A stretch of 52,272 nucleotides of DNA from Nemertoderma westbladi (GCA_032718475.1 JAUCBJ010005579.1:1-52272); one strand, 5' to 3'. Shown: positions 1 to 11,880, counted from the stretch's first letter. Program-made: numbers and translations. Notes: generated from the letters alone by a model not told the origin.

Positions 1-136
1 ATTTATACAGTCCCGCTCACCAACAGAGTGCCATCGGATCCGATCGGATCCAACACACTCCGACAGCTTCAAACAAGCACAATGCTAACCTACGGAGATT
101 TAGTACTGTTTGATTCTGTTGGAGAAAATATTTCCA

Positions 137-345
137 ACAAGTTTAGTCTGTTGGAGCCCATCTGAATCTGTCTGAAATCCGTCTGAAAGTGTTTGAAATT
201 TCTGTTGGATGTTGTTGGAAGCTATCTGAAGTTGTTTGAAGTTGTCTGAAGCTGTTTGAAATTGTCTGAAGCTGTTTGAAATTGTCTGAAACTGTTTGAA
301 GTTGTCTGAAGATGTTTGACGCCATCGGAATTTGTTGGAATTTGC
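137..345. repeat. Left subterminal minisatellite (~20 bp unit)
   Basis: Degenerate tandem copies of a roughly 20 bp unit of the form TTGTCTGAAGCTGTTTGAAA. Related 10 bp half-units (xTGTCTGAAG, xTGTTTGAAA, xTGTTGGAAx) alternate. It lies just inside the left TIR of the 8-2501 transposon. ORFs called across it, rich in Q, S, D and F, are by-products of the repeat. Confidence 0.8.
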
Positions 346-1209
346 CAATGCCTTACAAAAGCGTAGTTCATTAACAAAATGTCAATCACTTTAACTCTCA
401 ATTTGAAGTGATTGTGAGGGTGTGCTATTGTCAATTATAAACCGAAACAAAGATTTGTTTCATTTAACAATTTTTATTTACATAATTATGTCGTTAATTA
501 TATCAATTAATTAACTAGAATGCATAAACGAATAATAAATTCCTATAATATAAATTCCGATAAATGAATATAATAATACCAACACGTTTTTAATTCCTTT
601 ATTTAATTAGAAATGTAAATAATGCTATAAATATATTAGTTTCTTTGACGTAGGGCACTAAATACTGCACATAAACAGATATAAACACAAACAGATTAAG
701 CAAACAGTAAATATAATTACAATGAGTGAAAAAAATATTTTTGGTTAATTTTATTAGTTGTGTTGAAAGAGCATCGAAATGAAAAGGTTTGCACGTAATA
801 CTTCTAGCCCAACTATTTTTTCGCGCACCTACCCTATTTGAGTAAATTACATTCACACACTCAAAAGTTATTGCAACTTTAGTCTCTGCAAGGCGAACTT
901 CGAAACGGAACTCCATATCCAATATTGGTTTGTAGTTAAGCGGTTCCCTAGTTACGAAATAAATATTCGAGAACAATAAATTATTTAACATTGAGTAAGG
1001 CAGCATTTAGGCAGAATTTAGGAACAAACAAGTACCTATTTAAGAATAAAATTACGTATACATGGGAAAACTTATTTTGAATATTATCACTACCCTTTAG
1101 TAATGATGGGTCGAAATTCCCCCCTAGCCCTTCACAAGGGAGGGTGGGCGTAGGGACGCACGGGGCCCAACGCCAACATATCGTGATAGTTTGTCACATT
1201 GGAAGGGGA

Positions 1210-1231
1210 GGGGGGGGGGGGGGGGGGGGGG
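1210..1231. repeat. 22-nt G homopolymer
   Basis: An uninterrupted run of 22 G preceded by GGAAGGGGA. It could form a G-quadruplex, and its length is likely to vary or be mis-sequenced. It lies inside the 8-2501 transposon. Confidence 0.9.
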
Positions 1232-2310
1232 TGATGAAACGTGGCTGTTAATGTTAAACGTGAATGAATTAATATCATAAAGTAGTATTGAGCATTACGC
1301 ACAACCATAATAGATTAGATAGAGAATTGGGAATGTGAAGGCCCTTGTTTTCACGTGACTGCCATGCCATATTATGATGTAATATATATCCGCCATCTCT
1401 GAACTTGGGAGAAACGAAATTGCGACAACTACAGTATGGAGAATCGGGAAGCCTGGAAGGATCTCATTTCCACTGTCCGAGTTCGCTCGACTTTGTAGTA
1501 GTAGTATATCCGCCATTGACGTACTGTTGTTATGTAAAAGGTAGACCTAATCACACCAGATACTAATTAAAATAATGTCTTAATAACTAATTATATTCAT
1601 TCATACAATAAGCAATGTAGCCAATTAAGGCTGTGATTGACAAATTAACCGCACAATTAATTAATTGACAAAACAAAAATCAAACTAGTAGAGATCATAT
1701 CCAAACCTGTATAAATATAAATAAACGCAACGATATAACTAACACATGTACGTACACTATATTAACTGTAGAGGGGGATACTGTCCCTCCTGCGAAAAGC
1801 AAAATATATTTATCAGTATTTTAATTAATGTAACTTAAAGAAATTGAGCCTTATTCGAAGAAATTCTACATGAGCATTTTGGACCTATACCGCCACTGCT
1901 TGGCTCTTTGGAAGTGTATTTCCGCAAAGCTCTATTGTATGGCTCTAGACCAACCCAAAGCAACATTATTATGTGAACACAGAATTCCATTCCCCATTCA
2001 TTTCAATGGTAGCCAACTTGTCTTTCTTGTATTGGGGGTAGACCACTGGTTAGCTTTCTGCTATTGTGTTATTCAAAGATAGCGGCAGGAATAAAGAGAA
2101 ATACCGACCTCACTAATGGGCTGTTCCTTCAGGTCAGCTTAAGTTACAGTGTGAATGTTCAAGGGCGCCGCCAGTGGCCAGTCCACTCTGTCGTTATTGT
2201 GGCTTTATGAATGGAGTTCCTTTAGTAGTTACAAACGCTTTCATTCTATCTGCGCGCAAGAAGATGGGAGTTGAGTTGGGGTTGCGGTTGAGTGTGGGTG
2301 GAGTGATTGA

Positions 2311-2450
2311 CAGGTTGTTGGAAGTTGTCTGATTCTATTTGAAACTGTCTGAATCTGTTTGAAACTGTCGGAATCTGTTTGAAATTGTCTGAATCTGTTT
2401 GAAGTTGTTGGACTGTTGGAGTTTGTCTGAAAGTGTTTGAAGCTGTTGGA
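2311..2450. repeat. Right subterminal minisatellite (~20 bp unit)
   Basis: The same TGTCTGAATCTGTTTGAAA-type unit as at 137-345, in the same (direct) orientation, next to the right TIR. The two arrays are therefore not part of the inverted repeat. They were probably each amplified from, or exchanged with, the same subterminal motif. Confidence 0.75.
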
Positions 2451-2501
2451 TCCGATCGGTTCAGATCGGATCCGATGGCACTCCGTTGGTGAGCTGGACT
2501 G

Positions 2502-5336
2502 TAATATATATATACCCGTTTTAATGGGTTTTGTCAATGTTTGAAATAAATGTTATTATTTCTGGGGAGTAATCACTACACAAAGCGGTGCGCTTTCAGT
2601 GAAGTGTTACTTATAGACACTAAAACAAATATTACTAATTTACCTAAGTTACTTAATACTACAAATTACGTACAATTCGGGTGAGATTACAATCTCTAAA
2701 TAAATGCAAAAATTTACAAAAAACACAAAATACGAATTTTTAGGGTAATTTTACAAGAAGTCTACAAACCAGCCTAACAAAGGGTTAGAAAACTGGTTAT
2801 TACAACGGACAGGGTACTGCGGTATTTGAAAATAATACGTAGTAGTAAATACACTGCGTTGTCCAGATAGGAAAATACCACCGCCTGACGACCTATAGCC
2901 GTATCGCTATAGGTTCTACGTTATGTATCACGGAGTGTTCCTACCTAGAAGTTAATAGAGCTAATCGAATGTGCCTATCAACCACTTTACAACACAAATA
3001 TAATGCCTACAATAATTATTTTCGGAAAGCACTGTACACTAAACCCTAAATTAGGTACGAGTACTTGTACAACAGATAATCAGTAATTAAATATACTTGA
3101 ACAGCTAAAAGAACCACGGCATCTGCTGGAGTGACCGATGCACAAAATCACCAGTCTTTACCTACCGGTACGCCAAGCAGCCCGTGTAGTACCGAGGTTA
3201 ATTTAACTATAGCGGTATGTATAACAAACACAATTACTGTAGGAACAAACTTGGGGACTTGAATGTTGCGAATAATCGCATAAACTCTGAATAATAAATA
3301 TTACGCTACGCGTACAAACCACTCAAACAAAAATGCAGACTAAATACTGACAGACTACTATCAAGCCTAAATAAACTACAGGACATGCAGACTCCGAAAT
3401 AGTTAGGTAGTATGCGTTCTAACCCAGTAGTACGACTTATTCTTTAATTGGGGGTTTACTTTACAGCAATGGCTACCCCAACTTCCCAACCGTTCTTTAT
3501 CGGACAAGGGCTCTACACACACTGCAATCCGTTCAGACCTAATAACAGACAGACAACTATCCAGCCTACAAATTATCTAAATGATATTATACGCTACCTG
3601 TACAGACTACACAAACAAAGTACAGACCAAATGATGGCAGACTACTCTCAAGCCTAAATAAACTACAGGACATGCAGACTCCGAAATAGTTAGGTAGTAT
3701 GCGTTCTAACCCAGTAGTACGACTTATTCTTTAATTGGGGGTTTACTTTACAGCAATGGCTACCCCAACTTCCCAACCGTTCTTTATCGGACAGGTGACC
3801 TACACACACTGCAATCCGTTCAGACTTAACAGCAATCAGACAACAGCTCAGCCTACAACTTGTCTGTACAATATGATCAGGCTTACACGCCTTCTGTTCA
3901 ATACTGGCCTACAAACAAATAAAACTTGACAGAAATAAGTAAAAATCTCAATAAAAAACCAGGGCTGCAGTCCCTGATTAATTATTAAGGCCTACTGGTA
4001 TATAATAATCAAAATCGAATAATACTGCTGTAGGTACCGGTCCGGATGATCAGGCAGTCAGGCCTACTGGTTACCAGTCGACCAGTACTTTCGACTTTAT
4101 TGCTTACTGCAATAAAGAAGCTATATCCTTTAATGTTCGCGCTTTCAGACCTTTGGCAGTTTAACCCGCCAAATTAAGATGTCTTCTAGATATTAAATCA
4201 GTTTTTAGTCTATGACAAGTATTTGATTCACTACACTAGTCGAAACCAATCCGTGCGCGACCATTCACCCGCTGGAGATTCCCGGGAGATTGGGTTCGAC
4301 GGTTTAATTTTATTGCTATGTAAGCCTAATGTATTATTCGACTGACAGTATTATATAATCTCTGACAATATTATTCACCTTCGGGAATATTAACAGTTCC
4401 TTTAGGACGTGGCGCTTTATCTATATAAACAGAGTTATGACTTAAACTACTCACAACGATATGGCTTAATTATAATTCACATATATGGCGCATTCTTTAG
4501 GAATTGCTTCTTTAACAGACTCACTCATACACAATGCTGCACAATACTGCACACTAATCTGCCAATCTTCACTGATTTTAGTCACATAAAAAAGGAACAC
4601 AGGCTGACTCATGTAGGGTCTATCAAATAACATTGGATTCACTTCAAACCACTTTAACATAAGTCACAATCGTTATTGGTAACCTTTCTCTCTTACCTTC
4701 GGTATATCAAGAATATTGGGTTTCGGGGTTATTTATCGTTATTCCAAATATAATAATTCATCAACCATATTATGAAGAACTGACAGTAAATAGCAGTATA
4801 AAACAACAACTGAACACTGATTGTTATGAGTTTGCAATGTTTCAGCAGTCAGTATGTATGATCAGTTAGCAGTGAGATATTTACAGTTAAAGGATATATG
4901 TCCTTATAATTAAACCTACTAGTGTAAGACTAAAAACTGAAACACGGAGGTGCCAAAAGCCGGTTCTTAGGCTCTGGGCAAAAACATAACACTGAACTAC
5001 TGAGTTTCTGTATATACCTCCAACACAGAGACAACAAACGCTCTGATTGGTCAACCTGAACAACGAGAGAACAAAGAAACAAAGAAACGTCGACGTGGCA
5101 ATATCAGCTGCTAGCCGTCGTCATGGTAGCGACACTGTTTTCAAGAGTATCGAGCTTTTACGTCACAGAATTACGGATTATGTCCTCTAAAGTACAAATA
5201 CAGAAGAAATAGCTTTTATGTCCGCTAAAACACCAGTACAGCAAGGACACGGCCTTTTTATGCCTGGTAAACCAACTACAGAGTATTTTACGGGAAAATA
5301 AGGAAAAATAACCGGACAATTCAGCAAAAGCTTTTA
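2502..5336. other. Unassigned intergenic region
   Basis: AT-rich DNA without a convincing coding region; ORFs here are below 80 codons and lack domain signatures. It contains a 287 bp tandem duplication (3304-3877) and a short repeated AGGCCTACTGGT motif near 3990 and 4061. It ends abruptly where an EGF exon is cut at 5337, so its right edge may be an insertion or rearrangement breakpoint. I found no terminal repeats defining a transposon. Confidence 0.5.
3304..3877. repeat. 287 bp tandem duplication (two copies)
   Basis: Copy 1 is about 3304-3590 and copy 2 about 3591-3877. A core from TCAAGCCTAAATAAACTACA through TTCTTTATCGGACA is almost identical at an offset of 287 bp, while the flanks of each copy have diverged. 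Two short ORFs starting with the same residues (3448 and 3735) simply mirror the duplication. Their different C-termini argue against a conserved protein. Confidence 0.85.
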
Positions 5337-7029
5337 CACAAACTGTACAAATAATGATGGAGGATTCGTGTGTGCTTGCAATTCAGGATATTCTGGAGAT
5401 GGCTTACAATGCTCTGGTAATAATCTAATCTCATAATAATCTAGATCAATTAGTACTAAGCATATAATGTCTTTTATAATTTAGTTTCATGATGGGAAAA
5501 GTTAAGAAATATATTCGCATTTATTATATGCTTTAGATTATAATGAATGCCAGAATGGAAGTCATAATTGCAATAGTAATGCAAATTGCACAAATGTTGA
5601 TGGAGGATTCGAGTGTGCTTGCAATTCAGGATATTCTGGTGATGGCTTACACTGCTCTGGTAATAATCTAATCTCATAATAATCTAGATCAATTAGTACT
5701 AAGCATATAATGTCTTTTATAATTTAGTTTCATGATGGGAAAAGTTAAGAAATATATTCGCATTTATTATATGCTTTAGATTTTAATGAATGCCAGAATG
5801 GAAGTCATAATTGCAATAGTAATGCAAATTGCACAAATGTTGATGGAGGATTCGAGTGTGCTTGCAATTCAGGATATTCTGGGGATGGCTTATCATGCAC
5901 TGGTAAGTTAATCTCATATTAATATCCATCAAATACTAAGCCTGTGCAAATGTTGATGGAGGATTCGAGTGTGCTTGCAATTTAGGATATTCTGGGGATG
6001 GCTTATCGTGCACTGGTAAGTTAATCTCATAATAATATCCATCAAATACTAAGCCTAAAAAGTATTTTTGTAAATTAGTTTTAATATTGAAAAGTTTACT
6101 ATTGAATTTGTATATATTATATGCTTTATAGATGTTGATGAATGTCAAACTGGTTCTCATAATTGTCATAGTAAGGCAAACTGTGCCAATGTTGATGGAG
6201 GATTTGAGTGTGCTTGTAATTCAGGATATTCTGGCAATGGTTTATCATGCACTGGTAAGCTAATCTCATAACCTGAATCAATTACTAAGTCTAGAATGTA
6301 TTTTGCATTTGAGATACAACAATGGAACTGTTAAGAATATAATTGTATTTATTTGCTTTAGATATTGATGAATGTCAGAATGGTACTCATAATTGCCATA
6401 GTAGTGCAAACTGTACAAATGTTGAAGGAGCATTCATGTGTACTTGCAATTCAGGATATTCTGGTGATGGCATCTTTTGCACTGGTAAGCCAATCTCATA
6501 ATAAACCAATTCAAATAGTAAGTATATATTGTTTTTTACAATTAATTGCGTTTCAGCATTGAAATAGTTTGTGGATGGATGTAATTTTGCATTTCTTATA
6601 TACCTTAGATGATAATGAATGCCAAAATGGAACTCACAATTGTCACAATAATGCTAGCTGCGCAAATAATGATGGTGGATTTACATGCACATGCAAACCA
6701 GGTTATTCTGGTAATGGTGTATCATGCACAGGTATGCTAATTCCATAATATTTCAAGTATCAATAATGCGGGATCTAATTAATTTTCCATACATTGTCAT
6801 AGTTGCACACAGTTATCTACCATGTCAAATATCCATTTATCTGATATTATTCAATAATAATACTAATCCTATAATATATATCGAATGCTAATGTAAATAT
6901 ATTTTTGTTGATCTAGATGATGATGAATGTTATAGTGGTATTCATAATTGCCATAAAAATGCCAGTTGTACAAATGTTGCCGGTGGATTCATTTGCGAAT
7001 GTAATTCAGGCTTTTCTGGTGATGGTGTA
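5337..7029 (+). pseudogene. EGF exon block A (5' and 3' truncated part of the EGF/LamG gene)
   Basis: Complete cbEGF exons: 5537-5659, 5780-5902, 6132-6254, 6362-6484, 6609-6731, each AG-flanked, 123 nt and phase 1-1. A 3' exon fragment (5337-5416) is joined to unrelated DNA on its left. Exon 6917-7029 is cut 10 nt before its donor by the retroelement at 7030. A further relic (5943-6015) has no acceptor. Each complete exon encodes about 41 residues: D-x-[DN]-E-C, six cysteines, and the C-x-N-x4-F-x-C Asx-hydroxylation consensus that is typical of calcium-binding EGF modules. Sequence order matches the arrays to the right of the retroelement, so this is the upstream part of the same gene. As assembled the gene is interrupted here. 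Confidence 0.8.
5943..6015 (+). pseudogene. Relic 3' half of an EGF exon inside an intron
   Basis: Intron sequence (..AAATACTAAGCC) runs straight into the middle of an EGF exon (TGTGCAAATGTTGATGG..) and then through its donor GTAAG. The first ~50 nt of the exon and its acceptor are missing. The preceding exon (ends 5902) would therefore splice to 6132. This looks like a deletion that joined an intron to an exon of a neighbouring repeat. Confidence 0.75.
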
Positions 7030-8271
7030 TGTTAAAACAGGGGCGATCAGGAGCGCGTTATTACTACTGTACTACTGCTAAACACAAAACCGCTACTCAC
7101 CGCTGGATGGCGCTAACCTGCCGTCCGCTAATATATTTTACTAATTTTATACGGCTCCTGCAAATCGCTTGTTCCTTTCTCTACCGATCACTTGATAGAG
7201 AGCTAACTGTTCGAATCTATATGCCACGCGGGAAAAACCAAAACAATAAACCCGAGACGGCTCCCTAGGCTACTTGAAACGAGTGTGGGAGAGGTTTACA
7301 CTCAGAGTGTATTCTTATCGCCTAATCTTACTGTTAAAAACACGCAAATAAACGCGTCCTTTCTAATCGCAAATACTGGGGTTCCTTAACGGAATATATG
7401 AATGTGAGAATGTTTAAAATAACTCAAAGTGTGACAGAATGTCCTACCGGGACTGGTACTACGGGTCTAAACTTGTCTTCGGCTGGCTTTAGGCCAGCAA
7501 CCTACTACTGCGTACTGGATACTGCTATCTAGCTTATTGTCCGCTATTTTCAAATAACCGCCCAGCGTGAATATTTTACAGTACTCCAAATAATTACCTT
7601 AACTACTCTCCGCTATGCTGCGTACAAATTCTTAATTTTACTAATAAATTACAGTCACAAATATGAAACAGCGTACTAATTACTAAGTGTTCCAGAATGC
7701 GCAATTCTAATTTATTACACACCGGGTTACACTAGTAACAGCCTAAATACCGTATTATTTTGGCCTAATCAGTAATTATTTATCGTAAACTAAGAAATAT
7801 AAATCAATCAAGGGAAAAGGGCGCCTATCTAAGCATTCATAATTTAATCAGGCACACTTTAGCAATACACAAATCAGCGTAACAATCAATAGCCAATACT
7901 ATGGTGGACCAGAAGGGCCAATTTGTTTTTTTTTAATTTCATAGAATTAAAAAAAAACGAATAAACGAATTAGCCCTTCAAATTCGTTGTTTCGTTTATT
8001 TATTTTACATTTCCCAGAATAAAAAATCGAATAAACGAATTTGCCGTTCAAATTCGTCTTATCGTTTTTATTTTTGACAATTCCCTGAATAAAAAAAAAC
8101 GAATAAACGAATTGAAAAAAATAAACAAAAAACAAAATGTTTGGTAAAAATTTGTTTAATTAGTTTATTTTTTTCTAACCTGGAAAAAAAATAAACCAAA
8201 AACCAATTCTTAATAGTCGCTATTTTGATTAGACGTGATATTGGCTCTCTCTGTCTGTCCGGTAGTACAGT

Positions 8272-9318
8272 ATGTCTGATCATGATCAATCAGATATTAC
8301 ACTTGATGAACTTATTATTTATTATTTTAATTTGCGGATTTCTGCGAGGGAAACCCAAGTAATATTATCTCGAACGCATAATATTTCGATATCTGAACGA
8401 ACGGTGAAACGATACCGTCAAAAACTACAGTTAAAGTCAAGGAATTTCGAGAAGTGATTGGTGACAGTTTTAGTTGCAATAATAATGGAACTCCAGGGTG
8501 GTGCGATGAATTGCGGCTACCGAACCATGAAACACATATTGTGGTCAAAGTATTCCATTAATACGCCGCAGAACATGGTCCGCCTAATGCTTAATTATTT
8601 AGATCCGGATGGTGTCAATCACAGATTGCGAAAATCGCTGAGACAAAGAGGCCGGTATGGTTCGAATGGTCCGAACGACACGATCCACATTGACGGCTAC
8701 GATAAACTTAAACCTTACGGTTTCCCCATCCACGCAGCAATTGACGGCTTTTCGAGAAAAGTAGTTTGGCTTAGCGTATTGACCAGCAATAACAATCTTA
8801 AAACCGTAACTCAAAATTACTTCGATTTCCTGCAGTTAACTGACAGATTGCCCAGGAAACTGCGTGTTGATGCCGGAACAGAGAATTGTTTAAGAGTTCG
8901 GTTACACCAAGAATTAAGAAAACTTATTGACGGCAGCGAGGAAGCAGCCAAATCTGTTATTATAGGAAGTTCCATTTACAACACACGAATAGAACGATTT
9001 TGGAGAGATTTGCGACGTAAAATGTCTCAATTCTACATAGACTTATTTAATGAACTGATGAATGATGGTCTGTACAATCCCACAGATAATCTACAAGTAC
9101 AGGCTGCTAGGTTTTGCTTTTATCAGTTGATGCAAAGTCAATTAGATGATTGTACCCACTATTGGAATACGCATAGAATGCGGAGAAATAGGAAAATCGG
9201 ATTTGCCGGAGGAATTCCTGACGTGATGTATCTTTCACCACCGTACGGTAAAACGGACCAGTCGTCGCCATTACCACTATCCCGCAACGAACTAGTGTTT
9301 ATGCAGGCCTTTGTTTGA
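8272..9318 (+). pseudogene. IS3EU-like transposase with one in-frame stop
   Basis: Two ORFs in the same frame (8272-8457 and 8458-9318) are separated by a single TGA at 8455-8457. The first carries a helix-turn-helix-like segment (ISARETQVIL..ISERTVKRYR), as expected for the DNA-binding N-terminus. The second carries an rve/DDE core. Counting from 8458, Asp79 (IHIDGYDKL), Asp138 (LRVDAGTEN) and Glu179 (NTRIERFWRDL) give a D-D-E triad with spacings of 59 and 40. The protein would cut and join transposon ends. The C-terminus is interrupted by a LINE just after 9310, and reading may resume after the AAT tract to a TGA at about 10130. One nonsense mutation plus the insertion make this copy inactive. 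Confidence 0.85.
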
Positions 9319-10078
9319 TCTCTACATCAATTTATGGTTTGCAAAATTTAGTTAACACCGCTGTTAAATTTGCCAACTGTCATTCAATGCTTTTCAATGT
9401 TAAAAAAACGAAATGTATATATTTTTTGCCGAAATCTCATTCAGGTATTCCGTTATGTAGAATCCGTTTATATGGTGCATATATTCCAATTGTTGATAAT
9501 TTTAACTATTTAGGACATATTCTTCACTCTACTACTGACGATGATTACGACATAACTAAACAAATGCATTGCTTGTATGCCAGAGCAAATGTTTTAGTTA
9601 GGAAGTTCAGTACCGCTCCTTTACCGGTAAAAGTAACTCTTTTTCGGGCATATTGCACCCCTATATATTGTAACAGTCTGTGGAATGCTCATAACTATTC
9701 ACAGATATGTTACAATAAGATTCGGGTGGCTTACAATAATTGTGCACGTTTTTTGTTTAATATTCCGCGGGTTACCGACGGTGAACCTACAAGTATGTCT
9801 CTACAATTCGGAAGGTTAAACCTTCCAATGTTTTGCCATATTCGGTACCGTTCCAAACAAAGTTTATTGCGTAGAATTGTCACAACTTGCAATTCTATTT
9901 TACGTGAGATCTCGCGTACTTGTAGTATTAACTCAATATCACGTATTCTTTCTTAGGTATGATTTCAGTGACCTACTTACTCATACTCTGTGCTTGATTG
10001 GTTGTGTGCTTGTTTTACTCGTTTTTATGGGCTAAGGCCTGGATTAAAGGTAATAATAATAATAATAATAATAATATG
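9312..10078 (+). mobile_element. 5'-truncated LINE (non-LTR retrotransposon) fragment
   Basis: The ORF at 9315-9956 resembles the part of a LINE reverse transcriptase that follows the catalytic YADD box: FNVKKTKC, a DNFNYLGHIL block, then KVTLFRAYCTPIY and a LW..Y segment, typical of the thumb region and beyond. The catalytic motifs themselves are absent, so this is a 5'-truncated copy. The 3' end is an AAT microsatellite (10051-10075), a usual tail for CR1/L2/RTE-like elements. It lies within the IS3EU-like element. Candidate target duplications ATGCAGGC (about 9301) and ATGCGGCA (about 10076) are imperfect. The clade is uncertain. Confidence 0.75.
10051..10075. repeat. (AAT)n microsatellite, LINE 3' tail
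   Basis: Eight perfect AAT/TAA units directly after GGATTAAAGG, at the 3' end of the LINE fragment. Confidence 0.9.
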
Positions 10079-11469
10079 CGGCAGGAACTATGTGTCAAAA
10101 CGCCTGTGAATGGTTGTAGTGTTGACTATTGAAATTCGTTTATTCGATTTTTTATTCTGGGAAATGTAAAATAAATAAACGAAAAAACGAATTTGAAAGG
10201 CCAATTAGATATTCGGTTTTTTTTAATTCTGTGAAATAAAAAAAAAACGAATTGGCCCTTCTGGTCCACCATACAATACTTAACAGTTAGCAGTTCTCAA
10301 TGTACAGTTTGCAGTGTAGAACACGAAGGACTCTCCCAGATACATATAGGCTTCCTAACTAACCCAATTCCTGCCCCCCTAACACTACAAAATAGAGACA
10401 AAATCTGGATCGTCAGCCCCCTAATTACTGTACCGGCGACTAGACTTCCGTCTACACTGCTAGCCTTCCGACCGCAACGGTGACCCCCCGGTGCACCCGC
10501 CGCGCCTACCGGTACCTTAGCCCTCCATTAGAATGAATAGCTACCGTAACGGCGCATGTAATCACAAACAGTCTGACAGTCTAAAGAAAATCCCGTGGGA
10601 TTATCGCCTCTTAAATCACATAGAACCATTAATCAAAAGGGTAGAAATCATAGTTCGGATTGTAATTTGCAGTAACCATCAAGATTGATTAAGAAACACA
10701 GCAAGGAATAAAGCAGAAATTACAAATTTGCGAATTATTGCAAGAAACAAACTGTAGAGCAATTATAGATAAAACTGAGAATCAAAAGACAGAAACTGTG
10801 GATACAGAATGAGAGATTATGCACAGTCTGAGATGAGATGCACATACCGGAAATACAGCCAATTTATATGTGATTCATTGAGGATGATGCAATAATCCTC
10901 TGATTGGTTCCCCAATCCGCGCTACCATTAGACCAACCTGGAAGCAGCTAGGCCAATAAGGAAGCCGGATTGTGAACCTATTCCCCCTCAGAATCACAAA
11001 TTACCACCATATATGGTAATATTGGCGTTGCTTAATTAGCGGTACTAAAAGCACGGTACATAAGATCTAATTTAGCGCAAATATAATAGAAATTAAAGCA
11101 AATATACAGTTAATCCTATTGATACTAATAACAGCAAGCTTACATCAAGGGTTTTATAGGAAACTTGCTACTGTAGAACTATTTATTTATATTTTATTAC
11201 AAAATTACGTAGGTAGGACTACATACTGTACAAAATGGATAAAATTCACAAATATGGGCATTTTATTTTCCTTATCTAAATATAATTGTGCGTCATTATG
11301 GCTTATCTAAATGATTATACTGTATAACGGCTAATATTGGTACACAGCGCCATATATCGTAACACCGCTCCAAGGGAAACAAGCAATGTTTCCCTCCAAT
11401 TGTAGAAGAATATAGGGCGATGTAAACAAACAAAATAAATTTCATTCAAATAATCTAAATAACTTGGTA

Positions 11470-11670
11470 CTATAATAGTTCTAAATATTTACAAAATATT
11501 GCATATATATTGCATAATGAGTTTACATACAAATTAAATTTACAAAATATTATCTCTCTCACTGTTTGATGATTACTAAATACAAATTAAATTTAATAAA
11601 ATATTGCTTTCTCTTACTACATAATGATTACTAAATACAAATTAAATTTACAAAATATTGTTTTCTAATA
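11470..11670. repeat. AT-rich tandem repeat (~55-65 bp unit)
   Basis: Four degenerate copies of a unit containing ACAAATTAAATTTACAAAAT followed by ATTG and a CT-rich stretch. Cores lie near 11478, 11528, 11580 and 11636. It sits in the 3' non-coding part of the retroelement. Confidence 0.7.
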
Positions 11671-11705
11671 AAAAAACCTTGGCTAGTGCAGGTGAAAGGA
11701 GTAAG

Positions 11706-11722
11706 CCAAACCCGCAGGTTTG
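11706..11722. repeat. Interspersed palindrome copy 1 (non-coding)
   Basis: Reads CCAAACCCGCAGGTTTG, one mismatch from the 18 bp consensus. It lies in the 3' non-coding region of the retroelement, so the motif is not confined to ORFs. Confidence 0.8.
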
Positions 11723-11880
11723 TCTCCCCAATCACCTCCTTTGCCTCTCTCATAATATAAATTCCAATGAATACGACTAGTGTATACGAGTCCAGTCGAA
11801 TGTTTCCTAAATGCTACGGTATACATCAGAGCGACGATGATGTATATGTCTAGAGTCTGTTGCTCCGTGATATGATCGCA

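Larger units (their letters stand above)
8..2501. mobile_element. TIR DNA transposon, non-autonomous, possibly Tc1/mariner-like
   Basis: The two ends form a terminal inverted repeat of about 68 bp. The left end begins CAGTCCCGCTCACCAAC at 8 and the right end is its reverse complement ending GGACTG at 2501. Both TIRs contain GGATCCGATC blocks and reach a shared GACAGCTTCAAAC/GTTTGAAGCTG-type motif. Both ends are flanked by TA (TTATA on the left, TAATATA on the right), which suits a TA target duplication and a Tc1/mariner-type end starting CAGT. The superfamily is inferred only from these ends. No transposase domain is recognisable inside; the short ORFs look random. The interior holds two subterminal minisatellites and a long G run. 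It is probably a non-autonomous or gutted element. Confidence 0.75.
7900..10273 (+). mobile_element. IS3EU-like DNA transposon with 6 bp target duplication
   Basis: Ends TATGGTGGACCAGAAGGGCC (7900) and its reverse complement (to 10273) open inverted repeats of about 140 bp (7900-8042 and 10132-10273). CAATAC flanks both ends (7894-7899 and 10274-10279). The empty site is present in the right LTR, where CAATAGCCAATACTTAACAG runs uninterrupted at about 27361-27380, so element and duplication are defined exactly. It encodes a DDE integrase-type transposase on the + strand. Bacterial IS3-like integrase with a 6 bp duplication fits what I recall of the eukaryotic IS3EU group; Ginger-type elements are the alternative. 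It also carries a LINE insertion. Confidence 0.9.
7030..10595 (-). repeat. Left terminal repeat (3' LTR), split by an IS3EU-like transposon
   Basis: Matches 26491-27743 across its length once the transposon at 7900-10273 and one copy of its CAATAC duplication are removed (about 1,185 bp remain). It differs from the right copy by scattered substitutions, a ~58 bp deletion near 10490 and small indels near 7650. It begins TG and ends CCCG where the other copy has CCCA. Its left edge falls inside an EGF exon. The short ORF at 7029-7268 occurs in both copies and is not a gene. Confidence 0.8.
10596..11880 (-). other. Retroelement 3' non-coding region
   Basis: Lies between the left LTR and the last ORF of the retroelement. 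No ORF with coding character was found. It contains an AT-rich tandem repeat (about 11470-11670) and the first copy of the CCAAACCCGCGGGTTTGG palindrome (11706-11722). Confidence 0.6.

Noticed and set aside
599-1006. 135-codon ORF on the - strand inside the first transposon
   Set aside because: No domain or motif, biased by AT-rich sequence, no related ORF elsewhere in the window; not a transposase.
3448-3929. Two similar short + strand ORFs (69 and 64 codons)
   Set aside because: They share their first ~20 residues only because of the 287 bp tandem duplication and then diverge in frame content.
7029-7268. 79-codon ORF also present at 26418-26729
   Set aside because: Lies at the edge of the LTR and is shared only because the LTR is duplicated; differs by substitutions without coding bias and has no domain.
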